Assembly: GCF_042649125.1 (NCBI RefSeq)
Contig: NZ_JBHRYQ010000001.1
Coordinates: 3,038,001-3,102,000, forward strand
DNA length: 64,000 nt
Reading direction: 5' to 3'
Origin: Leadbetterella lacunae
GTDB lineage: Bacteria; Bacteroidota; Bacteroidia; Cytophagales; Spirosomataceae
The notes under the pieces are model-generated. The model was given only the letters and a program-made list of their open reading frames with translations. It had not been told where the DNA came from and made no database searches. The position numbers and the translations under genes were made by a program. This document shows, piece after piece, positions 52,320 through 59,836 of the stretch. The number at the start of each line of letters is the position of its first letter. Position 1 is the stretch's first letter.

Positions 52320-55300
52320 TTAATATAACGTTGGGTTGGCAATATAGCCGTCCGGCAAAACCTTAATCCACCAATCTTTATATTGGATTCCATCTTCTTT
52401 TAAAAGCTTTCTTCCTAAAACCTCCACGTTTGGGAGTCCATTGACATAAAAGTCTTTATTTTCACCTATTTTAATAATCGAAAATTCCTTAAACTTAAGC
52501 AGCGGAACCTCAAACTGCCTTTTTCTTTGAGGCCGCACTCCTTCACGCATAAAGTAGGTGTCTAACCATGCCAAGTCTCCGTTTTTGTCTGTATATGAAA
52601 TCAGGAGTTTAGGAACACTGATTTCTTCGGTGCCATAGTTAAGCAATGTGCCCACAAAGAAATTTTCTTTAAAACGCAAATTTTGAATATCATAAGACCT
52701 ATACAAATCGTTTTTGTCTACCACCGCTCTGGCCAATAACTTAAACTGACTCGGTGGAGCACTGTATTTAAACGGACTAAATTCGTTTGGATTAAACTTA
52801 GTAGACTTTGCCTCGTTTTTATAATTCCATGCGGTAGACTCAAACTCAATTTTAAAAGGAATTTTTTCTAAAGGCAAAATCCTATGAATGGTGGCAAACT
52901 TGGCATTATAGCTAACCAGTTTACGGTTGTTTTTATCATATAGCTGAGCACTTATGGTGATATGAGCCGGATAGGAATCAACGTTTTGCAGCTCCCCCAC
53001 TACAAAATAACTGCTGTCCATTTTCACCAAACGAGCATCTAGAATTTGCAAATCGGGTCTATCCAAAACGTCGTCGTGCTGGGTAGCAGAAGTACCCGCT
53101 TGGCGTTTTCCATGTCCATGAATTCCCTGAACTTTCTCTACCATAAACTGGTCTGCAGGTATGCTCAGGTCAAACTTGGGGGCTTTGAGGTACCACTTGC
53201 CTTTGTTTCTCACTACTATATGTGTAGCCCTTGTATAATATTCTTCTACTGGCGTAATCCACTCTGCCACAATGTGGGCTTCGTACTTGTCTTTGGTGAT
53301 TTTTTTAAGGTCTATTTTTAAGTTATTAAGCTTGGCATAAGAAGCCAAAATTCCATCTTCTACCGAAAGTTTTACGAAATAATCGTCAAAGTCTGGCCTG
53401 TCTGCAGGATCAAAGAACCCATGAGCAGCCTCGAAATACTTAAAATCCACAGCATCGTAATACGCAACCACGACATCTTTGGGACTTTGATAAGGGCTGA
53501 AAGTTGAAAGTTGGTAAGACACATATACTACAATAGTGACTACTGTTAAAATCCATCCTCCCAAAAAATACAAAGTTAGTTTTCGTAAAGGCGGCACTAT
53601 GATATCGTCTGAGTCATTGTAGGTGTCGTCGTATTTTGAAATATTTTTGACTTTACTAAACCACAGCAAAACAAAATTTACGGTAAAAGCCAAAGTAAGC
53701 GAGAAGAAAGGCATAATACCCCACCAAAGTTTAATAACCTTCGGCAAATCTTTACGGGGCAAAACCGTTGGCAGTGGCGGAATATCCTGTTTCTGCCAAA
53801 CCATAATTCCGTTTTCAAGTCTTTGGACCCTCTCCCACCCTGCAAAATAAAGTATGGGGTCGTAAAACTTATCGTTGGAAAATATAAACTTGAGGTAGTA
53901 TTTTTCTGGAACAGTCAAAAACTGCTGCAAGGAACCAATCCCTTCTATACCTTTAAACTTAGAGTTTTCGAGCCGCTCGAGTGGCCGGGTGGTCATTTCA
54001 GGTAATCGCCTGGCAGAGTGATAGTTGCCATCTACAGACTGAGCTTTAGTTTGGGCCGAAAGCCAGGCCATTTGATCTCCAAACCCAAGGGTCATATACC
54101 GCCAATGGTCGTGATTATCTCTTTCTAAAAATTGAACGATTGGCTTGGTGTCAATTTTTGGAGGTTGAAGTGGCCTGAAATTTCCTAAACTCACAATAAA
54201 TATGGTCAAAACAGCAACCGACCCGCCTAAAAATCCAGCAAAAAGTCGATAAACCATGGTGCCATATTTTCTTCTTAAGATAACCCGATAGTCGCCTTCT
54301 ACTACTCTATAAAAAAACTCTCCTAAAAAAGGAGTTCCAATCATAGAAGCCCAAAACGTAAACCTATCGAGGGTGAGAATATTAAAAGCGTTTTCGCCCA
54401 ACATCAAAATCGGGATTGGCGTAGTGCCACCAGTACCTAATATAAAAAGTAAAGTAAAAGAAAGGCCAATAAACATGTTTCTTTTGGTCCAAACTCTAGA
54501 GAAAATATAAGGAAGTAAAAGCAACTGAACCCCTAAAGGGATAAGAAAAAACATAAGTCCCGAAGAAGGAACCTCTATAAAGGAGTCGCGAGAGCCATGC
54601 GGAATAGAAACCTGGGTAATGGGATCGGTGGCTGACCAGTAGAAATAAGGAAAAATGTAGGCCATAACCACGGGCACAAATGACCCAAACAGAATTAACT
54701 CTCGTTTTTTGTCCCAAACCTTCCACAAAAACTGCATCACCGTAATCTTTTGGCCTTCCTTATTATCACTAATGAGGGTATCCATAACGGCGAGTCCCAT
54801 AACAGGAGCCACAAAAAACACCATTCCAAAAATAGTGGTTACGTGATGCGAGGTAACCCCAACACCCATAATAGTAACGGCAGTGGCCAGTCTATATATT
54901 TTCCCGTACCTAATCCAACGGTAAATTTCAGGTAGAGAGTTTAGCAAACATGAAATTCCCATCAAAGTAGGAATCTGCCCAAAAAGGTGAAAGGCCTCGT
55001 TGATAGATGCCCCAAAACACGTTAGCAAAGCCGCATATCCTGCTGCCCTACGACTCGTCCAAAGCAAAGCAAACCGATACATACCCACCATAAGCAGCTG
55101 CATAACTATGGCTGCTAAAAGCAAAAAGGCATTTCGAAGGCCAAGAAATTTAGACAAAAAACCAGTCAGCTGATGCACCAAAGGCGGATAACTGGTAACG
55201 TTGAAACCCGTGTACCAGCGGTTATCCCATGTATCAAACCAATCTCTTGCGTAGTGGTCTCCAAAAAACATGTGCACGAAGGCGTCGTAGGTGGAGTCTA

Positions 55301-55385
55301 CCGTAAAAAAGAAGAGTGTTCCATGAAAAACCAAGGCTATAACCATTGCTACAAACAATAAGTTAAATGGTTTTTTGGGCGTCAT
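52320..55385 (-). CDS. Large multispan membrane protein, GT-C-like, with NTF2-like and FxLYD-type C-terminal domains
   Basis: The 1021-residue protein has about 12 transmembrane spans in residues 1-560, beginning FHGTLFFFTVDSTYDAFVHM, with an acidic D...H segment in the first loop and YTGFNVTSYPPLVHQ, as in GT-C glycosyltransferases that use lipid-linked sugars. After a further span near residue 600, residues 630-750 form an NTF2-like domain (DVVVAYYDAVDFKYFEAAHG, VRNKGKWYLKAP). The end (FVVGELQNVDSYPAHITISA, PLEKIPFKIEFES) resembles FxLYD beta sandwiches. First gene of its operon. Glycosyltransferase activity is likely but unproven. Confidence 0.72.
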   Translation of the reverse strand: MTPKKPFNLLFVAMVIALVFHGTLFFFTVDSTYDAFVHMFFGDHYARDWFDTWDNRWYTGFNVTSYPPLVHQLTGFLSKFLGLRNAFLLLAAIVMQLLMVGMYRFALLWTSRRAAGYAALLTCFGASINEAFHLFGQIPTLMGISCLLNSLPEIYRWIRYGKIYRLATAVTIMGVGVTSHHVTTIFGMVFFVAPVMGLAVMDTLISDNKEGQKITVMQFLWKVWDKKRELILFGSFVPVVMAYIFPYFYWSATDPITQVSIPHGSRDSFIEVPSSGLMFFLIPLGVQLLLLPYIFSRVWTKRNMFIGLSFTLLFILGTGGTTPIPILMLGENAFNILTLDRFTFWASMIGTPFLGEFFYRVVEGDYRVILRRKYGTMVYRLFAGFLGGSVAVLTIFIVSLGNFRPLQPPKIDTKPIVQFLERDNHDHWRYMTLGFGDQMAWLSAQTKAQSVDGNYHSARRLPEMTTRPLERLENSKFKGIEGIGSLQQFLTVPEKYYLKFIFSNDKFYDPILYFAGWERVQRLENGIMVWQKQDIPPLPTVLPRKDLPKVIKLWWGIMPFFSLTLAFTVNFVLLWFSKVKNISKYDDTYNDSDDIIVPPLRKLTLYFLGGWILTVVTIVVYVSYQLSTFSPYQSPKDVVVAYYDAVDFKYFEAAHGFFDPADRPDFDDYFVKLSVEDGILASYAKLNNLKIDLKKITKDKYEAHIVAEWITPVEEYYTRATHIVVRNKGKWYLKAPKFDLSIPADQFMVEKVQGIHGHGKRQAGTSATQHDDVLDRPDLQILDARLVKMDSSYFVVGELQNVDSYPAHITISAQLYDKNNRKLVSYNAKFATIHRILPLEKIPFKIEFESTAWNYKNEAKSTKFNPNEFSPFKYSAPPSQFKLLARAVVDKNDLYRSYDIQNLRFKENFFVGTLLNYGTEEISVPKLLISYTDKNGDLAWLDTYFMREGVRPQRKRQFEVPLLKFKEFSIIKIGENKDFYVNGLPNVEVLGRKLLKEDGIQYKDWWIKVLPDGYIANPTLY

Positions 55386-55431
55386 AATTTAAGAAAAATT
55401 TGCTTTTATATTAAAAGTATCCAAAAACTGT

Positions 55432-55450
55432 GCCTGCTAAAAAAACAGGC
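55432..55450 (-). terminator. Weak hairpin after rnhB
   Basis: GCCTG (55432-55436) pairs with CAGGC (55446-55450) across an A-rich loop, and on the minus strand TTTTT follows four nt later. It lies in the 143-bp gap between rnhB and the GT-C operon. Confidence 0.4.
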
Positions 55451-55528
55451 TTCAGAAACGAACTTAATCAATTAATATTCAAGACTATATATTTATTAGA
55501 AAAACGAAAAACAATTTAATTAAAACAC

Positions 55529-56113
55529 TTAAACTCTCACTTTAAAGGTCATTCGATGGTGAGGCGTAAAGCCAAATTTCAAAATAGCTTTTCTGTGAAA
55601 ATTAGTCGGATACCCAGCGTTTTGTTGCCACTTGTACTGTGGATATTCTAAGGCTAAGTTTTCCATGATATCGTCTCGATAGGTTTTAGCCAAAATAGAT
55701 GCCGCCGCAATAGACAAATACTTTCCATCGCCTTTTACTATGCACGTATGAGGCAACATCGGATACGGCGTAAACCTGTTTCCGTCTACTAAAAGGTGCT
55801 CCGGCTTTAACTTTTCTGAGATTTTATCTACTGCCCTATGCATAGCCAAAAAACTCGCCTTTAAGATATTTATCTCATCTATTTCATGATTACTGGCTTC
55901 TGCCACTGCCCACACCAATGCATCCCTTTCTATTTCTATTCTCAGTGCTACCCGCTGTTCTTTGGTTAGCTGCTTAGAGTCATTCAAAAGTTCGTTTTGA
56001 TAGTCTTTGGGCAATATCACCGCAGCAGCTACAACTGGTCCAGCCAAACAACCTCTTCCTGCCTCATCGAGGCCAGCTTCTACATAGTTTTGGTTAAAAT
56101 AGGGTAATAACAT
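55529..56113 (-). CDS. rnhB: Ribonuclease HII
   Basis: The 194-residue protein has the RNase HII catalytic set: VEAGLDEAGRGCLAGPVVAA (Asp-Glu pair), LNDSKQLTKEQR, HLLVDGNRF and IAAASILAKTYRDDIM. It removes ribonucleotides from DNA. It is transcribed alone. Confidence 0.95.
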   Translation of the reverse strand: MLLPYFNQNYVEAGLDEAGRGCLAGPVVAAAVILPKDYQNELLNDSKQLTKEQRVALRIEIERDALVWAVAEASNHEIDEINILKASFLAMHRAVDKISEKLKPEHLLVDGNRFTPYPMLPHTCIVKGDGKYLSIAAASILAKTYRDDIMENLALEYPQYKWQQNAGYPTNFHRKAILKFGFTPHHRMTFKVRV

Positions 56114-56233
56114 AATAGGTGTAAATATCCGAAAAATACAGCGTTATGAGCATGTATTAAAAATCATTTTTAAGAAAAATTCTTCATATTTCTAGGCTAA
56201 ATTAACTATTTGAGCTAAAAGACACACTGGTTT

Positions 56234-57580
56234 TTACAGCTCACCATTTTTTATCATATTATAAATAGTAGATTTACCGATATCGAGTTTACTTGCCACA
56301 AGTAAAACATCGTTATCATATTTATCTAAAAAGTGCTTTAAAATCCTTCTGTTATATTCTTTAAGTGTTAGCTCATCTAGCAAAAACGAACCTTCTGGCC
56401 TTATAGAATTGAAGCTAATATCTTCGCTCATTATTTCATTGCCCGTAGCCATTACACACGAAAGCTCAATCACAGCTTTTAACTCCCTAATATTCCCTGG
56501 AAACCCATATTGAAGTAACTTTTGTGAAGCTTCGCTATGGATAGAAAGCAACGGGAGCTTGTTTTTTTTGCAATAATCTTCTACAAAATACTTGGCCAAA
56601 ATCAAAATGTCGTTTCCTCGCTCCCGAAGTGGCGGTAACTTTATATTCAACCCTAAAATTCGGTAGTACAAATCTTCTCTGAAATTACCATTTTTTACCT
56701 CCTCTGTCAGGTTCCGGTGCGTAGCTACTATTATTCTGGCATCAAACTTTACTGTAGCATTTCCTCCAACACGGACTATCTCTTGCTCTTGAAGAGCTCG
56801 CAATATTTTGGCTTGAATGTTTATATCCATTTCCCCTATTTCATCCAAAAACAAAGTGCCGCCATTTGCCTCTTCAAATTTGCCGATTCGCCTGATCATG
56901 GCACCCGTAAACGCCCCTTTTTCGTGACCAAAAAGTTCACTTTCAACCAATTCTTTGGGTATTGCAGACATATTTACAGCCACAAATGGCTTTTTGCTCC
57001 TGGCAGAATTATAATGAATAGACTTCGCCACGAGTTCTTTACCTGTACCCGTTTCTCCATATACCGACACGTTTATTTGACTTTGAGCGGCTTTTTCCAT
57101 CAGAGCAAATACTCGCTTAAGTGCATCGCTATTTCCTTTTATGCTGTTGTCAAATTCATATTTTTCGCCAACTTCTTTTCGCAATAACGTAATTTCATCT
57201 TTGAGGTTTTTGGTCTCACGAACTTTTAGAAGCGTACTCCAAAGGCGATCTTTTACATTTTCGTCTTTTACTATATAATCATACGCACCAAGTTTTAGCA
57301 GCTTAACGGCAGTAGCTATATCTTCTTGACCTGAAATTATTATCACGGGAATTTCGGGATAGTCTCTTTTAATAATTTTCAGGATGGTTTCACCGTCAAA
57401 ATCCGGAAGTGAATAATCCAAGGTAATAGCCGAAGGTTTTTTATTGAGATTATCAAGTAAACCCTTGCCAGTATCGAAGACATGCACCTCATAATCTGGA
57501 TTAAGATTGAGGTGATATTGTAAGACAGAACTATACAAAAGGTCGTCTTCTACTATAAAAATCGAGAACTGATTTTCCAT
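56234..57580 (-). CDS. Sigma-54-dependent response regulator (NtrC/AtoC family)
   Basis: The 448-residue regulator has a receiver (acidic residues near 11-13, phospho-acceptor Asp55 in LDYSLPDFDG, KDENVKD), an AAA+ domain (Walker A GETGTGKELVAKSIH, sigma-54 contact HEKGAFTGA, Walker B GGTLFLDEIGEMD) and a Fis-type helix-turn-helix (LVASKLDIGKSTIYNMIKN). It activates sigma-54 promoters when phosphorylated. No partner kinase is adjacent. A near-match to a sigma-54 promoter lies upstream of its own start, and it is divergent from the MFS gene. Confidence 0.94.
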   Translation of the reverse strand: MENQFSIFIVEDDLLYSSVLQYHLNLNPDYEVHVFDTGKGLLDNLNKKPSAITLDYSLPDFDGETILKIIKRDYPEIPVIIISGQEDIATAVKLLKLGAYDYIVKDENVKDRLWSTLLKVRETKNLKDEITLLRKEVGEKYEFDNSIKGNSDALKRVFALMEKAAQSQINVSVYGETGTGKELVAKSIHYNSARSKKPFVAVNMSAIPKELVESELFGHEKGAFTGAMIRRIGKFEEANGGTLFLDEIGEMDINIQAKILRALQEQEIVRVGGNATVKFDARIIVATHRNLTEEVKNGNFREDLYYRILGLNIKLPPLRERGNDILILAKYFVEDYCKKNKLPLLSIHSEASQKLLQYGFPGNIRELKAVIELSCVMATGNEIMSEDISFNSIRPEGSFLLDELTLKEYNRRILKHFLDKYDNDVLLVASKLDIGKSTIYNMIKNGEL

Positions 57581-57617
57581 GTCTAATTATAATATGTTTC
57601 CAAAAATAAGAATTTTT

Positions 57618-57631
57618 CCAAAAATCGTGCC
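57618..57631 (-). promoter_or_regulatory. Possible sigma-54-type -24/-12 element before the NtrC-like gene
   Basis: The minus strand reads GGCACGATTTTTGG: GG and GG separated by 10 nt, where the consensus has GG-N10-GC. One key base differs, so this is a weak candidate. It would start transcription about 25-30 nt before the ATG at 57580. Confidence 0.3.
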
Positions 57632-57691
57632 TTTTCTTAAATAAGAATTGGGCATTCCAAAAACAAAAAACGAAATGCTACCTCTCAATAA

Positions 57692-57767
57692 TTTATATTT
57701 AAACTATCCGCCCTCAATAGCTTAAAAAACAAGGAGAAAAAAAATCATAAATCTTTATATTTAAACT
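57692..57767. repeat. Two 14-bp direct repeats upstream of the MFS gene
   Basis: TTTATATTTAAACT occurs at 57692-57705 and again at 57754-57767, exactly 62 bp apart, in the divergent region between the NtrC-like regulator and the MFS transporter. They could be operator or activator sites, or chance in AT-rich DNA. Confidence 0.5.
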
Positions 57768-57785
57768 CAAATACCATTTTATCAC

Positions 57786-57793
57786 TAATTTTG
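57786..57793 (+). promoter_or_regulatory. Candidate -7 box (TAATTTTG) for the MFS gene
   Basis: An exact TAnnTTTG match lies 20 nt before the TTG start at 57813, supporting that start. No clear -33 element is seen. Confidence 0.45.
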
Positions 57794-57812
57794 AGCCACC
57801 AAAAAAACACGA

Positions 57813-58994
57813 TTGACACTATTCAAAAACGCTTACGGAGGCTTATCGCCCAAAATCTGGCTGTTGGCTTTGGTTATGCTCATAAACCGGGCAGGTACCA
57901 TGGTGGTGGCGTTTATGTCTGTATATACCACGCAAAAACTAAACTATAGCATAGAAGAAGCTGGCTATGTAATGATGATGTTTGGTGCCGGAGCCGTGGT
58001 GGGTTCATGGCTGGGCGGAAAACTCACCGATATATTGGGGCACTACTTGGTTCAGCTATTGAGTTTGAGCATCGGCGGGCTCTTGTTTTTTGTGGTTGTA
58101 AAAATAGAAACCTTTGAGTACTTGTGTGCTGGCGTGTTTATTTTAGCTGTATTTGGCGAAGCCTATAGACCTGCAAACACAGTGAGTATTTCCCACTTTT
58201 GCAAACCCGAAAATTTTACTCGGTCTGTTTCTTTGGTACGTTTGGCTATTAACTTGGGCTGGGCCATAGGACCAGTTTTAGGAGGATATTTCGCCTCTCG
58301 CAACTACGACTACCTGTTTTGGGCAGACGGCGTAACTAATATTTTGGCCGCGGCCCTAGTCTGGCGGTTTTTAAGAACAAAAGTGGTACGTACGGCCAAA
58401 GTCAGCAAAGAACAAAAAGCCCTAAACAAAAAAGATTCGCCTTGGAGAGACGGCTACTTCATGATATTTGTGGGCCTGGCTACGCTTTATGTAATGTCAT
58501 TTTCTCCACTCTTTACGGTTTTACCTGTTTTTTATAAAGAGGCTTGCGGCATAGATGAGCAACAGATTGGCTTATTGATGGGCCTAAATGGCCTTTTGGT
58601 AGCATCCGTAGAAATGATTTTAATATACAAACTAGAGCACAGATACTCTAAAATGCAATTCATATTTTTTGGCTGTGTTTTGTTGGTCATAAACTACCTT
58701 ATGTATTATTACCTGAGAAGCTTCGCTTGGCTGATTGTAGGCATAACTTTCGGCACATTTTCGGAGATATTCGCATTACCGTTTATGAATACCTTTTCGA
58801 TTGAAAGGGCAAAAGGCCATAATCTTGGCCAATATTCGGCTGCCTACTCGATGTCGTGGCCCATTGCTCAGATCATCTCCCCTTTGCTGGGTACACAAGT
58901 TATTGCACTTTTGGGATACGATGCACTTATAGTCTCTTTAGGCGGACTAGCCTTTATGGCTACTGTTGGGTTTTATTTGATGGCAAAAAAATAA
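57813..58994 (+). CDS. MFS transporter
   Basis: The 393-residue protein has about 12 transmembrane helices and the major facilitator motif A-like loop GSWLGGKLTDILGHYLVQ between helices 2 and 3, with LINLGWAIGPVLGGYFA in helix 5. The start is the TTG at 57813 (MTLFKNAYGGLSPKIWLLAL), just after a promoter box. The substrate is unknown; relatives are often labelled drug or sugar exporters. Its end faces psd. Confidence 0.88.
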   Translation: MTLFKNAYGGLSPKIWLLALVMLINRAGTMVVAFMSVYTTQKLNYSIEEAGYVMMMFGAGAVVGSWLGGKLTDILGHYLVQLLSLSIGGLLFFVVVKIETFEYLCAGVFILAVFGEAYRPANTVSISHFCKPENFTRSVSLVRLAINLGWAIGPVLGGYFASRNYDYLFWADGVTNILAAALVWRFLRTKVVRTAKVSKEQKALNKKDSPWRDGYFMIFVGLATLYVMSFSPLFTVLPVFYKEACGIDEQQIGLLMGLNGLLVASVEMILIYKLEHRYSKMQFIFFGCVLLVINYLMYYYLRSFAWLIVGITFGTFSEIFALPFMNTFSIERAKGHNLGQYSAAYSMSWPIAQIISPLLGTQVIALLGYDALIVSLGGLAFMATVGFYLMAKK

Positions 58995-59001
58995 ATAAAA
59001 A

Positions 59002-59036
59002 AGCCGTAATTCGATTTTTAAAATCAGATTACGGCC
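59002..59036. terminator. Terminator between MFS gene and psd
   Basis: AGCCGTAAT and ATTACGGC arms enclose an inner GATTTT/AAAATC arm; T-runs follow on the minus strand (TTTTTTATTT), and T-rich sequence follows on the plus strand. It serves both convergent genes. Confidence 0.8.
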
Positions 59037-59058
59037 AGCTATATTTTTATAGTTTTTT

Positions 59059-59718
59059 TTAAGCCAACTCAGCTATTACTGTCTCGCCGCCTACTGGCTT
59101 GTCTTCTAAGTTTACCAATACTTTGGCATCTAAAGGCAAATAAATATCTATACGCGAACCGAATTTTATAAAGCCGAACTCTTCGCCTTGGGTTACTTCT
59201 TGACCTTCTTTTACATACCAACAGATTCTTCTGGCCATAGCACCGGCTATTTGTCTAAACAAAACCTCCGTACCATTTGCGTGTTTAGTCACCACAGTTG
59301 TACGCTCATTTTCAGTGCTACTTTTTGGATGCCATGCTACCAAATATTTGCCTGGGTGATATTTGAAATACGAGATTATTCCTGACAATGGATTAAAGTT
59401 TATGTGCACGTTAAGTGGTGACATAAAAATTGAAATCTGCTTACGAGGACCTTTAAAGTATTCCGTTTCGATTACTTCTTCAATAACAACCACCCTTCCG
59501 TCTGCAGGAGCGATGATATGTTTTGGATTAATTGGGGTTTTTCTTGTAGGTTTGCGAAAGAATTGCAAAACCACTAAAAAAAGAATGAAGCAAACTACAA
59601 ATACCGCAATGTGAATGGTAGGTTGTTCGGGAGTAAAATATCTGATGATGCTATAAATTATAGCCAAAGTAAGTGTTGTTACTATCAAAGTACCTGTACC
59701 TTCTTTGTGTATTGTCAT
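59059..59718 (-). CDS. psd: Phosphatidylserine decarboxylase proenzyme
   Basis: The 219-residue protein has two N-terminal hydrophobic segments (about 9-25 and 35-53), IIAPADGRVVVIEEV, the IFMSPLNVHINFNPLSG motif and the self-cleavage site Gly187-Ser188 in FIKFGSRIDIYLP, where Ser becomes the pyruvoyl cofactor. It converts phosphatidylserine to phosphatidylethanolamine in the inner membrane. It belongs to the short Psd-A-like form. A TAnnTTTG box lies 24-31 nt upstream. Confidence 0.94.
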   Translation of the reverse strand: MTIHKEGTGTLIVTTLTLAIIYSIIRYFTPEQPTIHIAVFVVCFILFLVVLQFFRKPTRKTPINPKHIIAPADGRVVVIEEVIETEYFKGPRKQISIFMSPLNVHINFNPLSGIISYFKYHPGKYLVAWHPKSSTENERTTVVTKHANGTEVLFRQIAGAMARRICWYVKEGQEVTQGEEFGFIKFGSRIDIYLPLDAKVLVNLEDKPVGGETVIAELA

Positions 59719-59741
59719 ATTAGGGCGTTGTTAAATTTTGT

Positions 59742-59749
59742 CAAAGATA
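59742..59749 (-). promoter_or_regulatory. Candidate -7 box (TATCTTTG) for psd
   Basis: The minus strand carries an exact TAnnTTTG box, placing the transcription start about 17 nt before the psd ATG. No good -33 element is visible. Confidence 0.42.
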
Positions 59750-59836
59750 GTAAATCCATTTTTTAGAGAATTTGTATTATCCGAATAATTTTTGATGTCT
59801 ATTAAATAAATGTATAAAAACCGAGTTTAAGAATTG

